A stretch of 64,000 nucleotides of DNA, taken from positions 30,462-94,461 of the forward strand of contig DNHS01000056.1 in the NCBI GenBank assembly GCA_003485765.1, read 5' to 3'. Made by a program: the position numbers and the translations under genes. Shown piece after piece: positions 1 through 8,220 of the stretch. Positions within the stretch are counted from its first letter, which is position 1. Each line of letters begins with the position of its first letter. The DNA comes from Candidatus Omnitrophota bacterium (GTDB taxonomy: Bacteria > Omnitrophota > Gorgyraeia > Gorgyraeales > Gorgyraeaceae). The notes below the pieces were generated by a model. The model worked only from the letters and a program-made list of their open reading frames with translations, made no database searches and had not been told where the DNA came from.

Positions 1-22
1 CATAGATGTCTCCCAATTTCAT
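1..22 (-). CDS. 5' end of an unidentified gene (partial)
   Basis: An ATG on the minus strand at position 22 opens a frame reading MKLGDIY that runs off the left edge. A GGG-rich ribosome binding site lies 4-5 bases upstream. Only seven codons are visible, so the product cannot be identified. It lies about 40 bases downstream of the HTH gene and is probably co-transcribed with it. Confidence 0.4.
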
Positions 23-61
23 AACGCCCTAAAAACGCGATAACCGCTAATTACTTAAATA

Positions 62-256
62 TCAAATACCCCTCTGGTTTTTATGTTCGTTTTCGTCCAT
101 CCACTTTTTAATAGACTCTTTTCTGATGCGCCAACTTGCGCCTATTTTAAAAGCAGGAATTTTGCCATCTTGGACATGCTTGTATATTGTCATAGGGTGG
201 ACGCCCATATATTCTGCTATTTCCTTAACTGTCATCACTTGTTTGGCTTTAGTCAT
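62..256 (-). CDS. Excisionase/MerR-type helix-turn-helix DNA-binding protein
   Basis: A 64-residue protein that is essentially one winged HTH of the helix_turn_helix 17 / excisionase family. The pattern MTVKEIAEYMGVHPMTIYKH is the helix-turn-helix, and K-I-P-A-F-K-I-G-A-S-W-R-I is the wing with the conserved WRI ending. Such proteins bind DNA as excisionases or small transcription factors; the target here is unknown. The start is supported by AAGGAG about seven bases upstream and a good promoter at 297-324. It is followed closely by another gene on the same strand at the window edge, so it may be the first gene of a separate operon rather than a phage remnant. No integrase or att site is visible. 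Confidence 0.85.
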   Translation of the reverse strand: MTKAKQVMTVKEIAEYMGVHPMTIYKHVQDGKIPAFKIGASWRIRKESIKKWMDENEHKNQRGI

Positions 257-296
257 ACTAGGCTCCTTTATATTCCTTTAAGTCGAAGTATAAGAA

Positions 297-324
297 AGTA
301 TAATGATTTTATTGGGTTTGTCAA
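297..324 (-). promoter_or_regulatory. Sigma70-type promoter for the HTH gene
   Basis: On the minus strand TTGACA (319-324) and TATACT (297-302) are separated by 16 bases. This leaves about a 40-base leader with an AAGGAG ribosome binding site before the ATG at 256. It lies directly downstream of trpF, so the HTH gene need not depend on the his-trp transcript. Confidence 0.7.
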
Positions 325-385
325 GAAATTCGAGATCTGCTATTAGGAGAACTTTCTTGATACTGGATTAGAATACCTGCAGAAC

Positions 386-1039
386 CTATGCGGAAATGGA
401 AGATTCAGCGCGCCTGACTTCTTCTATAAAGCGCTCCATTAATTCGGCATTCTTATTGCCTGGGCTGGATTCAATACCTGAGGAGACATCTACGCCATAA
501 GGCTTAACTTCTTTTATTATTTTATAAACATTATCAGGGTTTAAGCCGCCTGATATAATAATATTTTTTCCATATTCTTTTGCAATGACAACAAGTGAAT
601 GGTCAAAATCTTCACCTGTGCCGCCATATAACCCTCTTTTATAAGCATCAAGTAAAATCGCATCTGCAGGGCAATCTTCTATAGCTTCCAAACTTTCCCT
701 ATCCTTGATCCTTATAGCTTTTATAAGTTTCACTCCTTTTAACTTTAAACTTTTAAACTTTAAACAATATTTCACATCTTCATCGCCATGCAGCTGGACA
801 GCGTTCAAATTACACCTTTCAACGCATTCTTCAATAAATTCGAGATCCTCATTAACAAAAACTCCCACTGCGCTTATAAAAGGCGGGATATCTTTTACTA
901 TCCTCTCAGCCTTTTCCAATGCGACAAAACGAGAGCTATCTTTAAAAAATACAACCCCTATTGCGTCAGCGCCTGCTGCTATTGCGCTATCCCTGTCTTC
1001 AACTGATATTATTCCGCAAAACTTAACCCTTACTCTCAT
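386..1039 (-). CDS. trpF: Phosphoribosylanthranilate isomerase
   Basis: Converts N-(5-phosphoribosyl)anthranilate to CdRP, the third step of the anthranilate-to-tryptophan branch (cytosolic TIM barrel). The 217-residue protein carries the N-terminal KFCGI with the catalytic Cys, QLHGDE, LLDAYKRGLYGGTGEDF with the catalytic Asp, and the phosphate-binding ISGGLNPDNV and GVDVSSGIE. It overlaps trpC by 4 bases, indicating translational coupling. It is the last gene of the his-trp run. A lysine-rich loop (FKSLKLKGV) after the QLHGDE motif is encoded by heptameric DNA repeats at 736-765 and seems to be an in-frame insertion. Confidence 0.96.
   Translation of the reverse strand: MRVRVKFCGIISVEDRDSAIAAGADAIGVVFFKDSSRFVALEKAERIVKDIPPFISAVGVFVNEDLEFIEECVERCNLNAVQLHGDEDVKYCLKFKSLKLKGVKLIKAIRIKDRESLEAIEDCPADAILLDAYKRGLYGGTGEDFDHSLVVIAKEYGKNIIISGGLNPDNVYKIIKEVKPYGVDVSSGIESSPGNKNAELMERFIEEVRRAESSISA
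736..765 (-). repeat. Heptameric (GTTTAAA)n repeat inside trpF
   Basis: The minus strand reads as degenerate tandem units GTTTAAA, GTTTAAAA, GTTTAAA, GTTAAAA. They stay in frame and encode a basic loop K-F-K-S-L-K-L-K. The same unit type recurs in trpE (4432-4463) and hisH (7111-7144), in each case at a place where I expect a surface loop. Confidence 0.7.
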
Positions 1040-1818
1040 TGCATGATCTCCTTTATCTTCCCTGCAATATCATCTGCTCCCAAAAACGCTCCACCTATTA
1101 GAACAGCATTCACTCCAGCCTTCCTGAGCTTTCCAATATCTTCATTGGTGGATATCCCGCTTTCACTAATTGTTATAATTTCTTTAGGGATTTTAGGAAT
1201 AAGTCTGTAAGCGGTATCCATCGATATTATGAATGTCTCCAGATCCCTATTATTAACCCCTATTATATCTGCTCCGCTCAACAAGGCCTTTTCAAGATCA
1301 AATTCATCGTGAATCTCAATAATGGCATCCATGTTAATCTTTTTCGCAAGATGCATAAAACTCTTTATCTGGTCCACTGATAAAATCCTAGCAATTAATA
1401 GTATTGCGTCTGCTCCGAAATAACGGGACTCGTAAACCTGATATTCGTCTATTATAAAATCTTTTCTCAGGACAGGCATATCTACGGCGCGCTTTACTTC
1501 ATTTATATGCAGGATATTCCCGCTAAAAAACTTTTTATCTGTGAGGACTGATATAGCTTTAGCTCCTTCTGCCTTATATATATTTGCTATGGTGGTTATA
1601 TCTAATTTTCTGAAAAAATTTCTTTTAAAAGACGGAGATTTCTTTTTTATCTCTGCAATAAGGTTCAGCTCTTCCCCGCTGGAGATAGCTTTTTTAAATG
1701 GCCGTATGCCTCTTAATAGGCGTTTTGAATCAACAAACTCTGTTATAGCCCTTTTGGATTTCAGCGCATCGACTTCTTTTCTTTTTAATATAATTATATC
1801 CTGCAAAAAATTTTTCAT
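1036..1818 (-). CDS. trpC: Indole-3-glycerol phosphate synthase
   Basis: Closes the indole ring from CdRP to indole-3-glycerol phosphate. The TIM barrel shows LIAEIKKKSPS (catalytic Lys and phosphate site), LRKDFIIDEYQVYESRYFGADAILLI, EIHDEFDLEKAL, GVNNRDLETF and ISESGI. I chose the ATG at 1818 (260 residues, beginning MKNFLQDI). The longer reading frame to 1845 begins with a TTG lying within a palindromic repeat and adds an unconserved stretch. It overlaps trpF by 4 bases. No good Shine-Dalgarno is seen before the ATG, perhaps because the repeat lies just upstream of it. Confidence 0.95.
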   Translation of the reverse strand: MKNFLQDIIILKRKEVDALKSKRAITEFVDSKRLLRGIRPFKKAISSGEELNLIAEIKKKSPSFKRNFFRKLDITTIANIYKAEGAKAISVLTDKKFFSGNILHINEVKRAVDMPVLRKDFIIDEYQVYESRYFGADAILLIARILSVDQIKSFMHLAKKINMDAIIEIHDEFDLEKALLSGADIIGVNNRDLETFIISMDTAYRLIPKIPKEIITISESGISTNEDIGKLRKAGVNAVLIGGAFLGADDIAGKIKEIMQ

Positions 1819-1830
1819 ATTATGCGCTAC

Positions 1831-1867
1831 TAGTTTACAAAACAAGTCATACTCGTTTTGTAAACTA
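1831..1867. repeat. Palindromic repeat, family A, copy 1 (trpD/trpC junction)
   Basis: Two 17-base arms with one mismatch flank a CAT loop: left arm TAGTTTACAAAACAAGT, right arm ACTCGTTTTGTAAACTA. A 25-base core is identical to the copy at 21235-21267, nearly 20 kb away. The trpD stop codon (1865-1867) lies within the element, so the element may have supplied it. There is no T-run, so it is not a standard terminator. Confidence 0.85.
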
Positions 1868-2872
1868 ACGATTAGTAAATTCTACCAGTTTTTCTAATTT
1901 CTCTTTTGCCTTGCCTGATTCTATGGATAAACTGGCTATTTCAATGCCATCTTTAAAATCCTTTGCCATGCCTCCGGCAATTAACGCAGCAGAAGCGTTT
2001 AATAATACCACATCCTGCCTCGGGCCTTTTTCTCCTTCAATGACCTTTTTTACTATAGCTGCGTTTTCTTCCACGGTTCCGCCTTTTATATCTAAAAGTT
2101 CTGCTTTCTTCATGCCGAAATCCTGAGGCTTTATATAATATCCTTTTACCTTTTTATTATTCAACTCGCTAACTTTGGTTTCACCTGTTATAGTTATTTC
2201 ATCCAGAGTGTCCATGCCATGCACTACAAATGCCCTTTTAACACCCAGATTATTAAGCACGTTTGCAAGCTTATCCGTAAGGCCTTCTTCATATACGCCT
2301 AAAACCTGGCCCATAGCATTTGCAGGATTTGTAAGAGGCCCGAGTATATTGAATATCGTTCTTATTCCTATCTCTCTCCTTGGTCCTATTGCAAATTTCA
2401 TTGCATTATGAAAAAGCGGCGCATATAAAAAACCTATGCCTATCTTTTCTATACATTCCTTAACTTTTTCAGGCGATATATCAATATTTACCCCAAGCGC
2501 TTTTATAACATCTGCGCTTCCACAAACGCTAGAGACCCCGCGATTTCCGTGCTTAGCCACTTTTAACCCAGCCCCGCTTACCACGAAAGCAACTGTTGTC
2601 GATATATTAAAGGTATCCACTCCGCTTCCTCCTGTCCCGCAGGTATCTATTGAATTGCTGCTTATGTCAATTTTTGTAGCTTTCTCGCGCATAACAATAG
2701 CAGCGCCTGTAATTTCCTCTACTGTTTCGCCTTTAATTCTAAGCGCTGTAATAAAACTTCCTATCTGCGCCTGAGTGGCAACTCCAGTCATTATCTCATT
2801 CATGCAGGAAATCATCTCTTCCCGCGTCAGGTCAAATCCATCTACTGCTTTCCCAATAGCTTCTTTTATCAT
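1865..2872 (-). CDS. trpD: Anthranilate phosphoribosyltransferase
   Basis: Transfers the phosphoribosyl group of PRPP to anthranilate. The 335-residue protein has the normal family length, with an N-terminal helical domain and the PRPP-binding [18 protein letters not shown] (Ser where Asp is more usual), KHGNRGVSS, a Mg/PP site in [10 protein letters not shown], and [22 protein letters not shown]. It lies 11 bases from trpG and is separated from trpC by palindrome family A. The final residues (TNR-stop) may come from that repeat. Confidence 0.96.
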   Translation of the reverse strand: MIKEAIGKAVDGFDLTREEMISCMNEIMTGVATQAQIGSFITALRIKGETVEEITGAAIVMREKATKIDISSNSIDTCGTGGSGVDTFNISTTVAFVVSGAGLKVAKHGNRGVSSVCGSADVIKALGVNIDISPEKVKECIEKIGIGFLYAPLFHNAMKFAIGPRREIGIRTIFNILGPLTNPANAMGQVLGVYEEGLTDKLANVLNNLGVKRAFVVHGMDTLDEITITGETKVSELNNKKVKGYYIKPQDFGMKKAELLDIKGGTVEENAAIVKKVIEGEKGPRQDVVLLNASAALIAGGMAKDFKDGIEIASLSIESGKAKEKLEKLVEFTNR

Positions 2873-2883
2873 ACAAACCTCTC

Positions 2884-3447
2884 TTATAAATTAATAAAGT
2901 TCTTTAATAATTGCTTTCCTTCTTTAGTCAAGATTGATTCGGGATGAAACTGAACTCCCCATATTGGAAATTTTTTATGCGCAAGGCCCATTATTTCGTT
3001 ATCCTTTGTCCATGCCATAATCTGCAATGCATCCGGAAAAGATTTTTTCTCAACTATCAATGAATGATACCTCGTAGCTTCGAATGGATTAGATAAACCT
3101 TTAAAGATAGGATTGGCGTTATGGTATATCAAAGAAGTTTTGCCATGCATAAGTTTATCTGCGCGGATAACCTTCCCTCCAAAAACCTCTCCTATTGCCT
3201 GGTGACCGAGACAAACTCCTAACAATGGAATTCTAGCTCCAAACTCTTTTATAACCTTTTCTGAAATACCCGCCTCGCTTGGCCTTCCTGGGCCAGGAGA
3301 GATTACGATATGATTCGGCTTTAATATTTTTATCTCTTCAATGTTTATCTTATCGTTTCTATATACAGTTAACTTTTCCCCAAGTTCAGACAAATACTGA
3401 ACCAGATTATAGGTAAATGAATCATAATTATCTATCATTAAAATCAT
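2884..3447 (-). CDS. trpG: Anthranilate synthase component II (glutamine amidotransferase)
   Basis: Class I glutamine amidotransferase that supplies ammonia to TrpE. The 187-residue protein shows [14 protein letters not shown] at the N-terminus, the nucleophile Cys in [15 protein letters not shown] and the catalytic His-Glu in [12 protein letters not shown]. The ATG at 3447 is preferred over the upstream TTG because GAGGTG lies six bases before it. It could also serve folate synthesis (PabA), since TrpG is often shared. It follows trpE across a perfect palindrome. Confidence 0.95.
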   Translation of the reverse strand: MILMIDNYDSFTYNLVQYLSELGEKLTVYRNDKINIEEIKILKPNHIVISPGPGRPSEAGISEKVIKEFGARIPLLGVCLGHQAIGEVFGGKVIRADKLMHGKTSLIYHNANPIFKGLSNPFEATRYHSLIVEKKSFPDALQIMAWTKDNEIMGLAHKKFPIWGVQFHPESILTKEGKQLLKNFINL

Positions 3448-3465
3448 GCAGCACCTCAAATTCTA

Positions 3466-3500
3466 AGTTGACACTTCTGACATTGTCAGAAGTGTCAACT
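3466..3500. repeat. Perfect 17-bp palindrome at the trpE/trpG junction
   Basis: AGTTGACACTTCTGACA is followed by one base and then its exact reverse complement. It overlaps the trpE stop codon (3495-3497) and precedes the trpG ribosome binding site. There is no U-tract, so it is better explained as a REP-like element or mRNA-stabilising hairpin than as a terminator. Confidence 0.85.
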
Positions 3501-4982
3501 TGTCAATCCTCTCTCTGCGATTTCTATCGCCATGACTATTGCTTTTGCTTTATTCACTGTCTCCTGATATTCCCTGGACGGGATAGAATCAGCTACGATG
3601 CCTCCGCCTGCCTGTATAAAAGCGTCTCTTCCTTTAACAAGCATAGTCCTTATGGTTATGCAAGTGTCCATATTCCCAGAAAAACTAAAATATCCTACCG
3701 CTCCTGCGTAATAACTTCTTTTTGTATTCTCAAGTTCGTCTATTATCTCCATAGCCCTTACCTTGGGAGCGCCTGATACAGTGCCTGCTGGAAAACACGC
3801 CCTTAAGACATCAAATGCGTTCTTATTTTTATCAAGAATGCCCCTGCAATTACTCACAATATGCATGACGTGAGAATACTTCTCTATAAACATAAAATCT
3901 GTTACATGCACGCTGCCCGGTTTACAGACCCTTCCTATGTCATTCCTGCCAAGATCCACCAGCATTACATGTTCTGCTCTTTCCTTTACGTCAGCTAAAA
4001 GTTCCTTTTCCAGTTTTTTATCTTCGGCATCATTCCTGCCTCTCGGCCTTGTGCCTGCTATAGGCCTGGTCTCAACTATTCCGTTTTCGCACCTAACCAA
4101 AAGCTCCGGAGACGAGCCTACAATCTTTAGATCGTTAAAATTCAGATAATACATATAAGGCGATGGATTTAAAGATCTGAGCGAGCGGTAAACATCAAAC
4201 GGCTCGCAGTCGAGCTTTGTGTGAAACCTCTGCGACGGCACAACCTGTATAATATCCCCGGCTTTTATATATTCTTTTGCCTTTCTAACTAAATTTTCAA
4301 ATTCTAGTTTTGTAAAATTAGCTTCTATCTTATGTTTTTTGTTTGTTGGTTTTATTTTTTGTTTCTTCTCAGGCATGCTCAATTTCTTCACAATCTCTTC
4401 TATTTTTTTGACTGCCTTATCGTATATCTTTCCGCCTTTAACCTTTAACCTTTCACCTTTCACTAAATATGCATTTACCACTATCTTAACCTTGTGCGTT
4501 GAATGATCAAATATCACTAGGCTGTCCGCCATCATAAATATAGAATCGGGGATCTGCAAATCATCAGGATTTTTATCAGGCAGGTTTTCAAAAAATCTTA
4601 CCATATCATATCCCATGTATCCTACCAGCCCTCCGGAAAATCTGGGAAGGCCTTTTGTCTCAGCCGCTTTAAAATCACTCATTATATTTTCAATTTCTTT
4701 TAATGGCTCATCTGCAAGATATGTTTTAATTTTTCCACCCTTATTTATCTCAATTGAATTCGCCTTGCTCTTTAATATTATAGAAGGTTCTAGGCCTATA
4801 AATGAAAACCTCGCTATCTTTTCCTGGCCTTCAACAGACTCCAATAAATATGAATACCCCTTGCCTATTTTCTGAAAGACAGAAACAGGGGTTAATGTAT
4901 CTGCCAGAATTTCTTTATAGACAGGGATTACGTTTACCTTTTTAGCCAGCTTTATGAATTCTTGTTTGGATGGATAATACAT
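3495..4982 (-). CDS. trpE: Anthranilate synthase component I
   Basis: Makes anthranilate from chorismate with TrpG, the first and normally feedback-inhibited step. The N-terminal domain has the tryptophan-sensing SYLLESVEG (LLES motif). The chorismate-binding domain has [50 protein letters not shown] and [18 protein letters not shown] use the ATG at 4982 (495 residues): it lies one base after the hisI stop, and extension to 5036 adds residues that overlap hisI. A linker encoded by heptameric repeats lies at 4432-4463. The LLES motif predicts allosteric control by tryptophan. Confidence 0.96.
   Translation of the reverse strand: MYYPSKQEFIKLAKKVNVIPVYKEILADTLTPVSVFQKIGKGYSYLLESVEGQEKIARFSFIGLEPSIILKSKANSIEINKGGKIKTYLADEPLKEIENIMSDFKAAETKGLPRFSGGLVGYMGYDMVRFFENLPDKNPDDLQIPDSIFMMADSLVIFDHSTHKVKIVVNAYLVKGERLKVKGGKIYDKAVKKIEEIVKKLSMPEKKQKIKPTNKKHKIEANFTKLEFENLVRKAKEYIKAGDIIQVVPSQRFHTKLDCEPFDVYRSLRSLNPSPYMYYLNFNDLKIVGSSPELLVRCENGIVETRPIAGTRPRGRNDAEDKKLEKELLADVKERAEHVMLVDLGRNDIGRVCKPGSVHVTDFMFIEKYSHVMHIVSNCRGILDKNKNAFDVLRACFPAGTVSGAPKVRAMEIIDELENTKRSYYAGAVGYFSFSGNMDTCITIRTMLVKGRDAFIQAGGGIVADSIPSREYQETVNKAKAIVMAIEIAERGLTS
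4432..4463 (-). repeat. Heptameric (GTTAAAG)n repeat inside trpE
   Basis: The minus strand reads GTGAAAG, GTGAAAG, GTTAAAG, GTTAAAG. In frame it encodes [10 protein letters not shown] in the linker between the N-terminal and chorismate-binding domains. It has the same unit type as the repeats in trpF and hisH. Confidence 0.65.
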
Positions 4983-4983
4983 A

Positions 4984-5319
4984 TTATACTTTTCTATAAA
5001 AACAATTCCTGTTTCCCGTATGACACGCAACGCCATCTCCTAATTGCCTTACTTTTATAAGAAGGGTGTCCATGTCGCAATCATAATAAATCGCTTTCAC
5101 AACCTGGAAATTTCCAGAAGTCTCTCCTTTTACCCAGTATTTTTGCCTGGATCTGGACCAGAAACATGTCTTTTTAACTTTCAATGTCTTCTTGAGAGAA
5201 TCTTTGTTCATATAAGCCATCATCAAAACTTCTCTAGTCTTATAATCTTGGATTATAGCCGGAATCAAACCTTCTTTATCATATTTTAAATCCTCTGCTT
5301 TGAACCTTTGAGTCTTCAT
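4984..5319 (-). CDS. hisI: Phosphoribosyl-AMP cyclohydrolase
   Basis: Opens the adenine ring of PR-AMP in histidine synthesis. The 111-residue length corresponds to the cyclohydrolase domain only. The HisE pyrophosphohydrolase that is often fused is absent and not found nearby. Motifs: [27 protein letters not shown], the Mg/Zn-binding [12 protein letters not shown] and [10 protein letters not shown] with the zinc cysteines. It overlaps hisF by 4 bases and its TAA stop is one base from the trpE ATG, so it is the physical joint between the his and trp blocks. Confidence 0.96.
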   Translation of the reverse strand: MKTQRFKAEDLKYDKEGLIPAIIQDYKTREVLMMAYMNKDSLKKTLKVKKTCFWSRSRQKYWVKGETSGNFQVVKAIYYDCDMDTLLIKVRQLGDGVACHTGNRNCFYRKV

Positions 5320-6074
5320 ATCCTCACTCTCACTTTTCTATTCCTCAGATACTCTTTAACTTCTCTGATTGAATATTCTTTATAATGAAAAATAGACGCT
5401 GCCAAAGCTGCGTCTGCCTTGCCTTTTGTAAACGCTTCGTATATGTGCTCCAAGTTTCCTGCGCCGCCTGAAGCTATTATAGGGATGCTTAAGCTTTCTG
5501 AAAATTTCCTTGTAAGCTCTATGTCATAGCCGTTTTTTGTCCCATCCATATCCATGCTTGTAAGAAGAATCTCGCCAGCTCCCATTTTTTGCACAATTTT
5601 GCCCCATTTAATAGCGTCAATACCTGTGGGAGTCCTGCCGCCATGCACATAAACTTCCCACCTGTCTTTAGAGCTTTTTTTAGCGTCTATCGCAACCACA
5701 ATACACTGACTGCCGAATTTTTCGCTGGCTTTTTTTACAAGCTCAACATCTTTTACAGCAGCTGTATTTATAGAGACCTTATCAGCTCCTGCTTTCAATA
5801 ACTGCCTTATGTCTGTCAGGTTTCTTATGCCGCCGCCTACGGTTAAAGGCATAAAAACAGTCTCTGCAGTCTTTTTTACAACATCCAGCATTATATTTCT
5901 TTTTTCAAAACTCGCTGTAATGTCTAAAAAGACAATCTCATCCGCCTTTTCTCTGTCATAAAACTGGGCAACCTCAACAGGATCTCCTGCGTCCCTGAGA
6001 TTCAGGAACTTGACCCCCTTGACAACCCTGCCGTCTTTTACATCTAAACATGGAATGATTCGTTTTGTTAACAT
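5316..6074 (-). CDS. hisF: Imidazole glycerol phosphate synthase cyclase subunit
   Basis: TIM-barrel subunit that uses ammonia from HisH to convert PRFAR to IGP and AICAR. It starts [20 protein letters not shown], with catalytic Asp in CLDV and a second in [14 protein letters not shown]. Phosphate-binding loops are LTVGGGIRN and IASGGAGN. At 252 residues it has the standard length. It overlaps hisI by 4 bases. A palindromic repeat (6083-6125) separates it from hisA. Confidence 0.97.
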   Translation of the reverse strand: MLTKRIIPCLDVKDGRVVKGVKFLNLRDAGDPVEVAQFYDREKADEIVFLDITASFEKRNIMLDVVKKTAETVFMPLTVGGGIRNLTDIRQLLKAGADKVSINTAAVKDVELVKKASEKFGSQCIVVAIDAKKSSKDRWEVYVHGGRTPTGIDAIKWGKIVQKMGAGEILLTSMDMDGTKNGYDIELTRKFSESLSIPIIASGGAGNLEHIYEAFTKGKADAALAASIFHYKEYSIREVKEYLRNRKVRVRI

Positions 6075-6082
6075 AACATTTT

Positions 6083-6125
6083 GGCAGACTAAAGTCTGCC
6101 CTACAATTTTATAGCAAAGATCTTT
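6083..6125. repeat. Composite palindromic repeat, family B, copy 1 (hisA/hisF junction)
   Basis: GGCAGACT-AA-AGTCTGCC forms an 8-bp hairpin, followed by CTACAATTTT and a second small palindrome (GCAAAGATCTTT). Copy 2 at 17321-17364 keeps the spacer, and its stem base changes are compensated (CAGA/TCTG versus CACA/TGTG), which suggests selection for the hairpin. Confidence 0.8.
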
Positions 6126-6134
6126 ACTTTCATA

Positions 6135-6857
6135 TTATTTCGCGATTTGTATGGCTTCCTGTAAATCAATCTTGCTTTCATATATCGCCTTGCCGATAAC
6201 AACGCCTTCTAAATTCTTATTTTCAATTTCTTTCAATTTTTTTATATCTTTCAGGGAAGAAATACCGCCGGAAGCTATGACAGAGATATCTACGGTATTA
6301 AGGATTTGTTTCAATCTCTCTATTCTTGGACCTTTTAATGTCCCATCTACGCTTATGTCAGTCAATATTATAGTCTTAACTCCTATTTTTTGCATCTCCT
6401 GAACCATAAATATTGGGTCCAGGCCTGTTTTTTCCTTCCAGCCGTGTTTCACAACCTCGTCTCTATGAAAATCCACACCCACAGCTATCTTTTCTCTAAA
6501 TTCTTTTATCAGTTCTTCTAAAAACCTTGGATCTTCAAAAGCCTTAGTGCCTAATATCACGCGTCTTGCGCCGCTATTTAAAAAATACTCTATATCGCTT
6601 TTATCCCTGATGCCCCCGCCTACTTCGCATGGCGTTTTTATATTTTTTATAATCTCCGCTATTATATCTTGGTTTTTTATCTTTCCTTCTCTTGCGCCGT
6701 CCAAATCAACTATATGCAGTAATTCCGCTCCTTTTTTCTCCAAATATTTTGCCATCTCAAGAGGGTTGTTTGAATAAATCCTCTTCTTATTAAAATTGCC
6801 TTTTACAAGCCTAACTACCTTTCCACCAATTATATCTATAGCTGGAATAATTAACAT
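6135..6857 (-). CDS. hisA: ProFAR isomerase (phosphoribosylformimino-AICAR ribotide isomerase)
   Basis: Amadori isomerisation of ProFAR to PRFAR. The 240-residue TIM barrel begins MLIIPAIDIIGGKVVRLVKG with the catalytic Asp in PAID. It has VGGGIRDKSDIE, ILTDISVDGTLKGP with the second catalytic Asp, and VIASGGISS. Of two adjacent ATG codons I prefer the one at 6857, because AGGAGG then sits five bases upstream. It lies between hisH and hisF in the usual HisHAF order. Confidence 0.96.
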   Translation of the reverse strand: MLIIPAIDIIGGKVVRLVKGNFNKKRIYSNNPLEMAKYLEKKGAELLHIVDLDGAREGKIKNQDIIAEIIKNIKTPCEVGGGIRDKSDIEYFLNSGARRVILGTKAFEDPRFLEELIKEFREKIAVGVDFHRDEVVKHGWKEKTGLDPIFMVQEMQKIGVKTIILTDISVDGTLKGPRIERLKQILNTVDISVIASGGISSLKDIKKLKEIENKNLEGVVIGKAIYESKIDLQEAIQIAK

Positions 6858-6895
6858 CATAACCTCCTCTAACTGCGTAGGTCACCTCGGGTGAT

Positions 6896-7561
6896 TTAAG
6901 CAATTATGTTAACAAAGTTCTCTATAATTTTTAACCCCATAGATTGGCTTTTTTCAGGATGAAATTGAAATCCATATACATTGTCTTTACGCACTCCTGA
7001 AGCAAAATCCCATCCATAATCTGTCTCGCATAAAATAACATTTTTATCTTTCGGCACCGCATAATACGAATGCACAAAATACATATAACTCCCGTCTTCC
7101 ACCCCATCTATAACTTTTAACTTTGAACTTTTAAACTTTAAACTAATTCTATTCCACCCCATATGTGGTATCTTTAATCCATCTCTTTCCTTAAACCTTC
7201 TAACCTTGCCTTTTATAATATCCAGGCCTTTTATACATTCGCCCAAGGAACCCCGGGCTTTAGCCCTGGTGGGCTCCGCTTTCCCGCCTTCCTCGCTTTC
7301 AGTAAATAAAAGCTGCAATCCTAGGCATATTCCTAAAAAAGGTCTGCCTTTTTCTATAGAGTCCTTGATCGGCTCTATTAAATCTCTTTTTTTTAATTCT
7401 TCCATTGCGACCTTAAAAGCTCCTACACCAGGCAGAATTATTTTATCAGCCTTAAGGATATCTTTTGCAGACGAACTCACAATAACATTTGAACAGAATT
7501 TCTCAAACGCCTTCTGAACGCTCCTCAAATTCCCCATCCCGTAATCAATAATAACTATCAT
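6896..7561 (-). CDS. hisH: Imidazole glycerol phosphate synthase glutaminase subunit
   Basis: Triad glutaminase that feeds ammonia to HisF. It has IDYGMGNLRSV at the start, the nucleophile Cys in FLGICLGLQLLF, and the His/Glu of the triad in YGFQFHPEKSQSMG. The ATG at 7561 (221 residues) is preferred over the TTG at 7576. It contains two unusual in-frame additions: a segment between LLFTESEEG and the KGLDIIKGKV strand encoded by a palindrome-like repeat (7239-7288), and a Lys-rich loop encoded by heptamer repeats (7111-7144). Confidence 0.96.
   Translation of the reverse strand: MIVIIDYGMGNLRSVQKAFEKFCSNVIVSSSAKDILKADKIILPGVGAFKVAMEELKKRDLIEPIKDSIEKGRPFLGICLGLQLLFTESEEGGKAEPTRAKARGSLGECIKGLDIIKGKVRRFKERDGLKIPHMGWNRISLKFKSSKLKVIDGVEDGSYMYFVHSYYAVPKDKNVILCETDYGWDFASGVRKDNVYGFQFHPEKSQSMGLKIIENFVNIIA
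7111..7144 (-). repeat. Heptameric (GTTTAAA)n repeat inside hisH
   Basis: The minus strand reads GTTTAAA, GTTTAAAA, GTTCAAA, GTTAAAA. In frame it encodes L-K-F-K-S-S-K-L-K-V between the conserved HMGWNRI and DGSYMYFVHSYY segments. It is nearly the same DNA as the trpF repeat, so it is a dispersed element and not chance lysine richness. Confidence 0.7.
7239..7288 (-). repeat. In-frame GC-rich palindromic insertion in hisH
   Basis: This GC-rich segment with the palindrome GGGCTTTAGCCC at its centre sits in an AT-rich gene. It encodes G-K-A-E-P-T-R-A-K-A-R-G-S-L-G-E-C, which has no counterpart that I know in HisH. Base composition differs sharply from the flanks. Element borders are approximate. 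Confidence 0.6.
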
Positions 7562-7578
7562 TTTACATTCCAACAACT

Positions 7579-8205
7579 TTACAGTTTGCCTTTAGTAGAC
7601 GGTATAGATTTAGATCTAATATCTATCTGCGTTGCCTCATCAAGGCTGCGGCCCATTGCTTTAAAAATAGCCTCTATCAAATGATGAAGGTCCTTGTCAA
7701 ACGCAAGAATCTCTATGTGCATGTTAATACCTGCGTTCATGACAAACGCCTGCATGAACTGTTCCATGTTTACGAAAGAATATTTTACGCTGTCCCCTAT
7801 CGCCAGATTAGCCAATAGATTTTCGATATCGCGTTTTGTTTTATAGTGTACATGCAAAGATGGCCTGTTGCTTATATCTGCAACCACCCTTACAAGGCAG
7901 CCATCCATAGGGACAAAACTATCTCCGAATCTCCTTATGCCCTTTTTATTTCCCAGCGCCTTCTTAAATGCGCTTCCAAGCGTAATGCCTATATCCTCAT
8001 TAGTATGGTGCATATCTACGTCCATGTCGCCTTGAGCAGCTACGCCTAAATCAAAAAAACCATGTTTTGCAAAAAGCGTAAGCATATGATCAAGAAAACC
8101 TATGCCTGTTTTGATCTCAGCGTTACCCCTTCCGTCTATTGTTAAATTCACAACTATATTAGTCTCTTTTGTTTTCCTTGCTACTTTCGCAGTTCTTTTT
8201 TTCAT
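7579..8205 (-). CDS. hisB: Imidazoleglycerol-phosphate dehydratase
   Basis: Manganese-dependent dehydratase converting IGP to imidazole acetol phosphate. The 208-residue, single-function form lacks a fused histidinol phosphatase. Metal-binding motifs are seen in FLDHMLTLFAKHG and DMHHTNEDIGI, and later in HHLIEAIFKAMGRSL. It lies between hisD and hisH with short gaps (15 and 17 bases). HisC and a phosphatase, needed for the next steps, are not in the window. Confidence 0.96.
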   Translation of the reverse strand: MKKRTAKVARKTKETNIVVNLTIDGRGNAEIKTGIGFLDHMLTLFAKHGFFDLGVAAQGDMDVDMHHTNEDIGITLGSAFKKALGNKKGIRRFGDSFVPMDGCLVRVVADISNRPSLHVHYKTKRDIENLLANLAIGDSVKYSFVNMEQFMQAFVMNAGINMHIEILAFDKDLHHLIEAIFKAMGRSLDEATQIDIRSKSIPSTKGKL

Positions 8206-8220
8206 ATTTATCCTTTTCTT

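Noticed and set aside
4983..5036. N-terminal extension of trpE up to 5036
   Set aside because: It overlaps the end of hisI, and the conserved protein starts at the ATG one base after the hisI stop.
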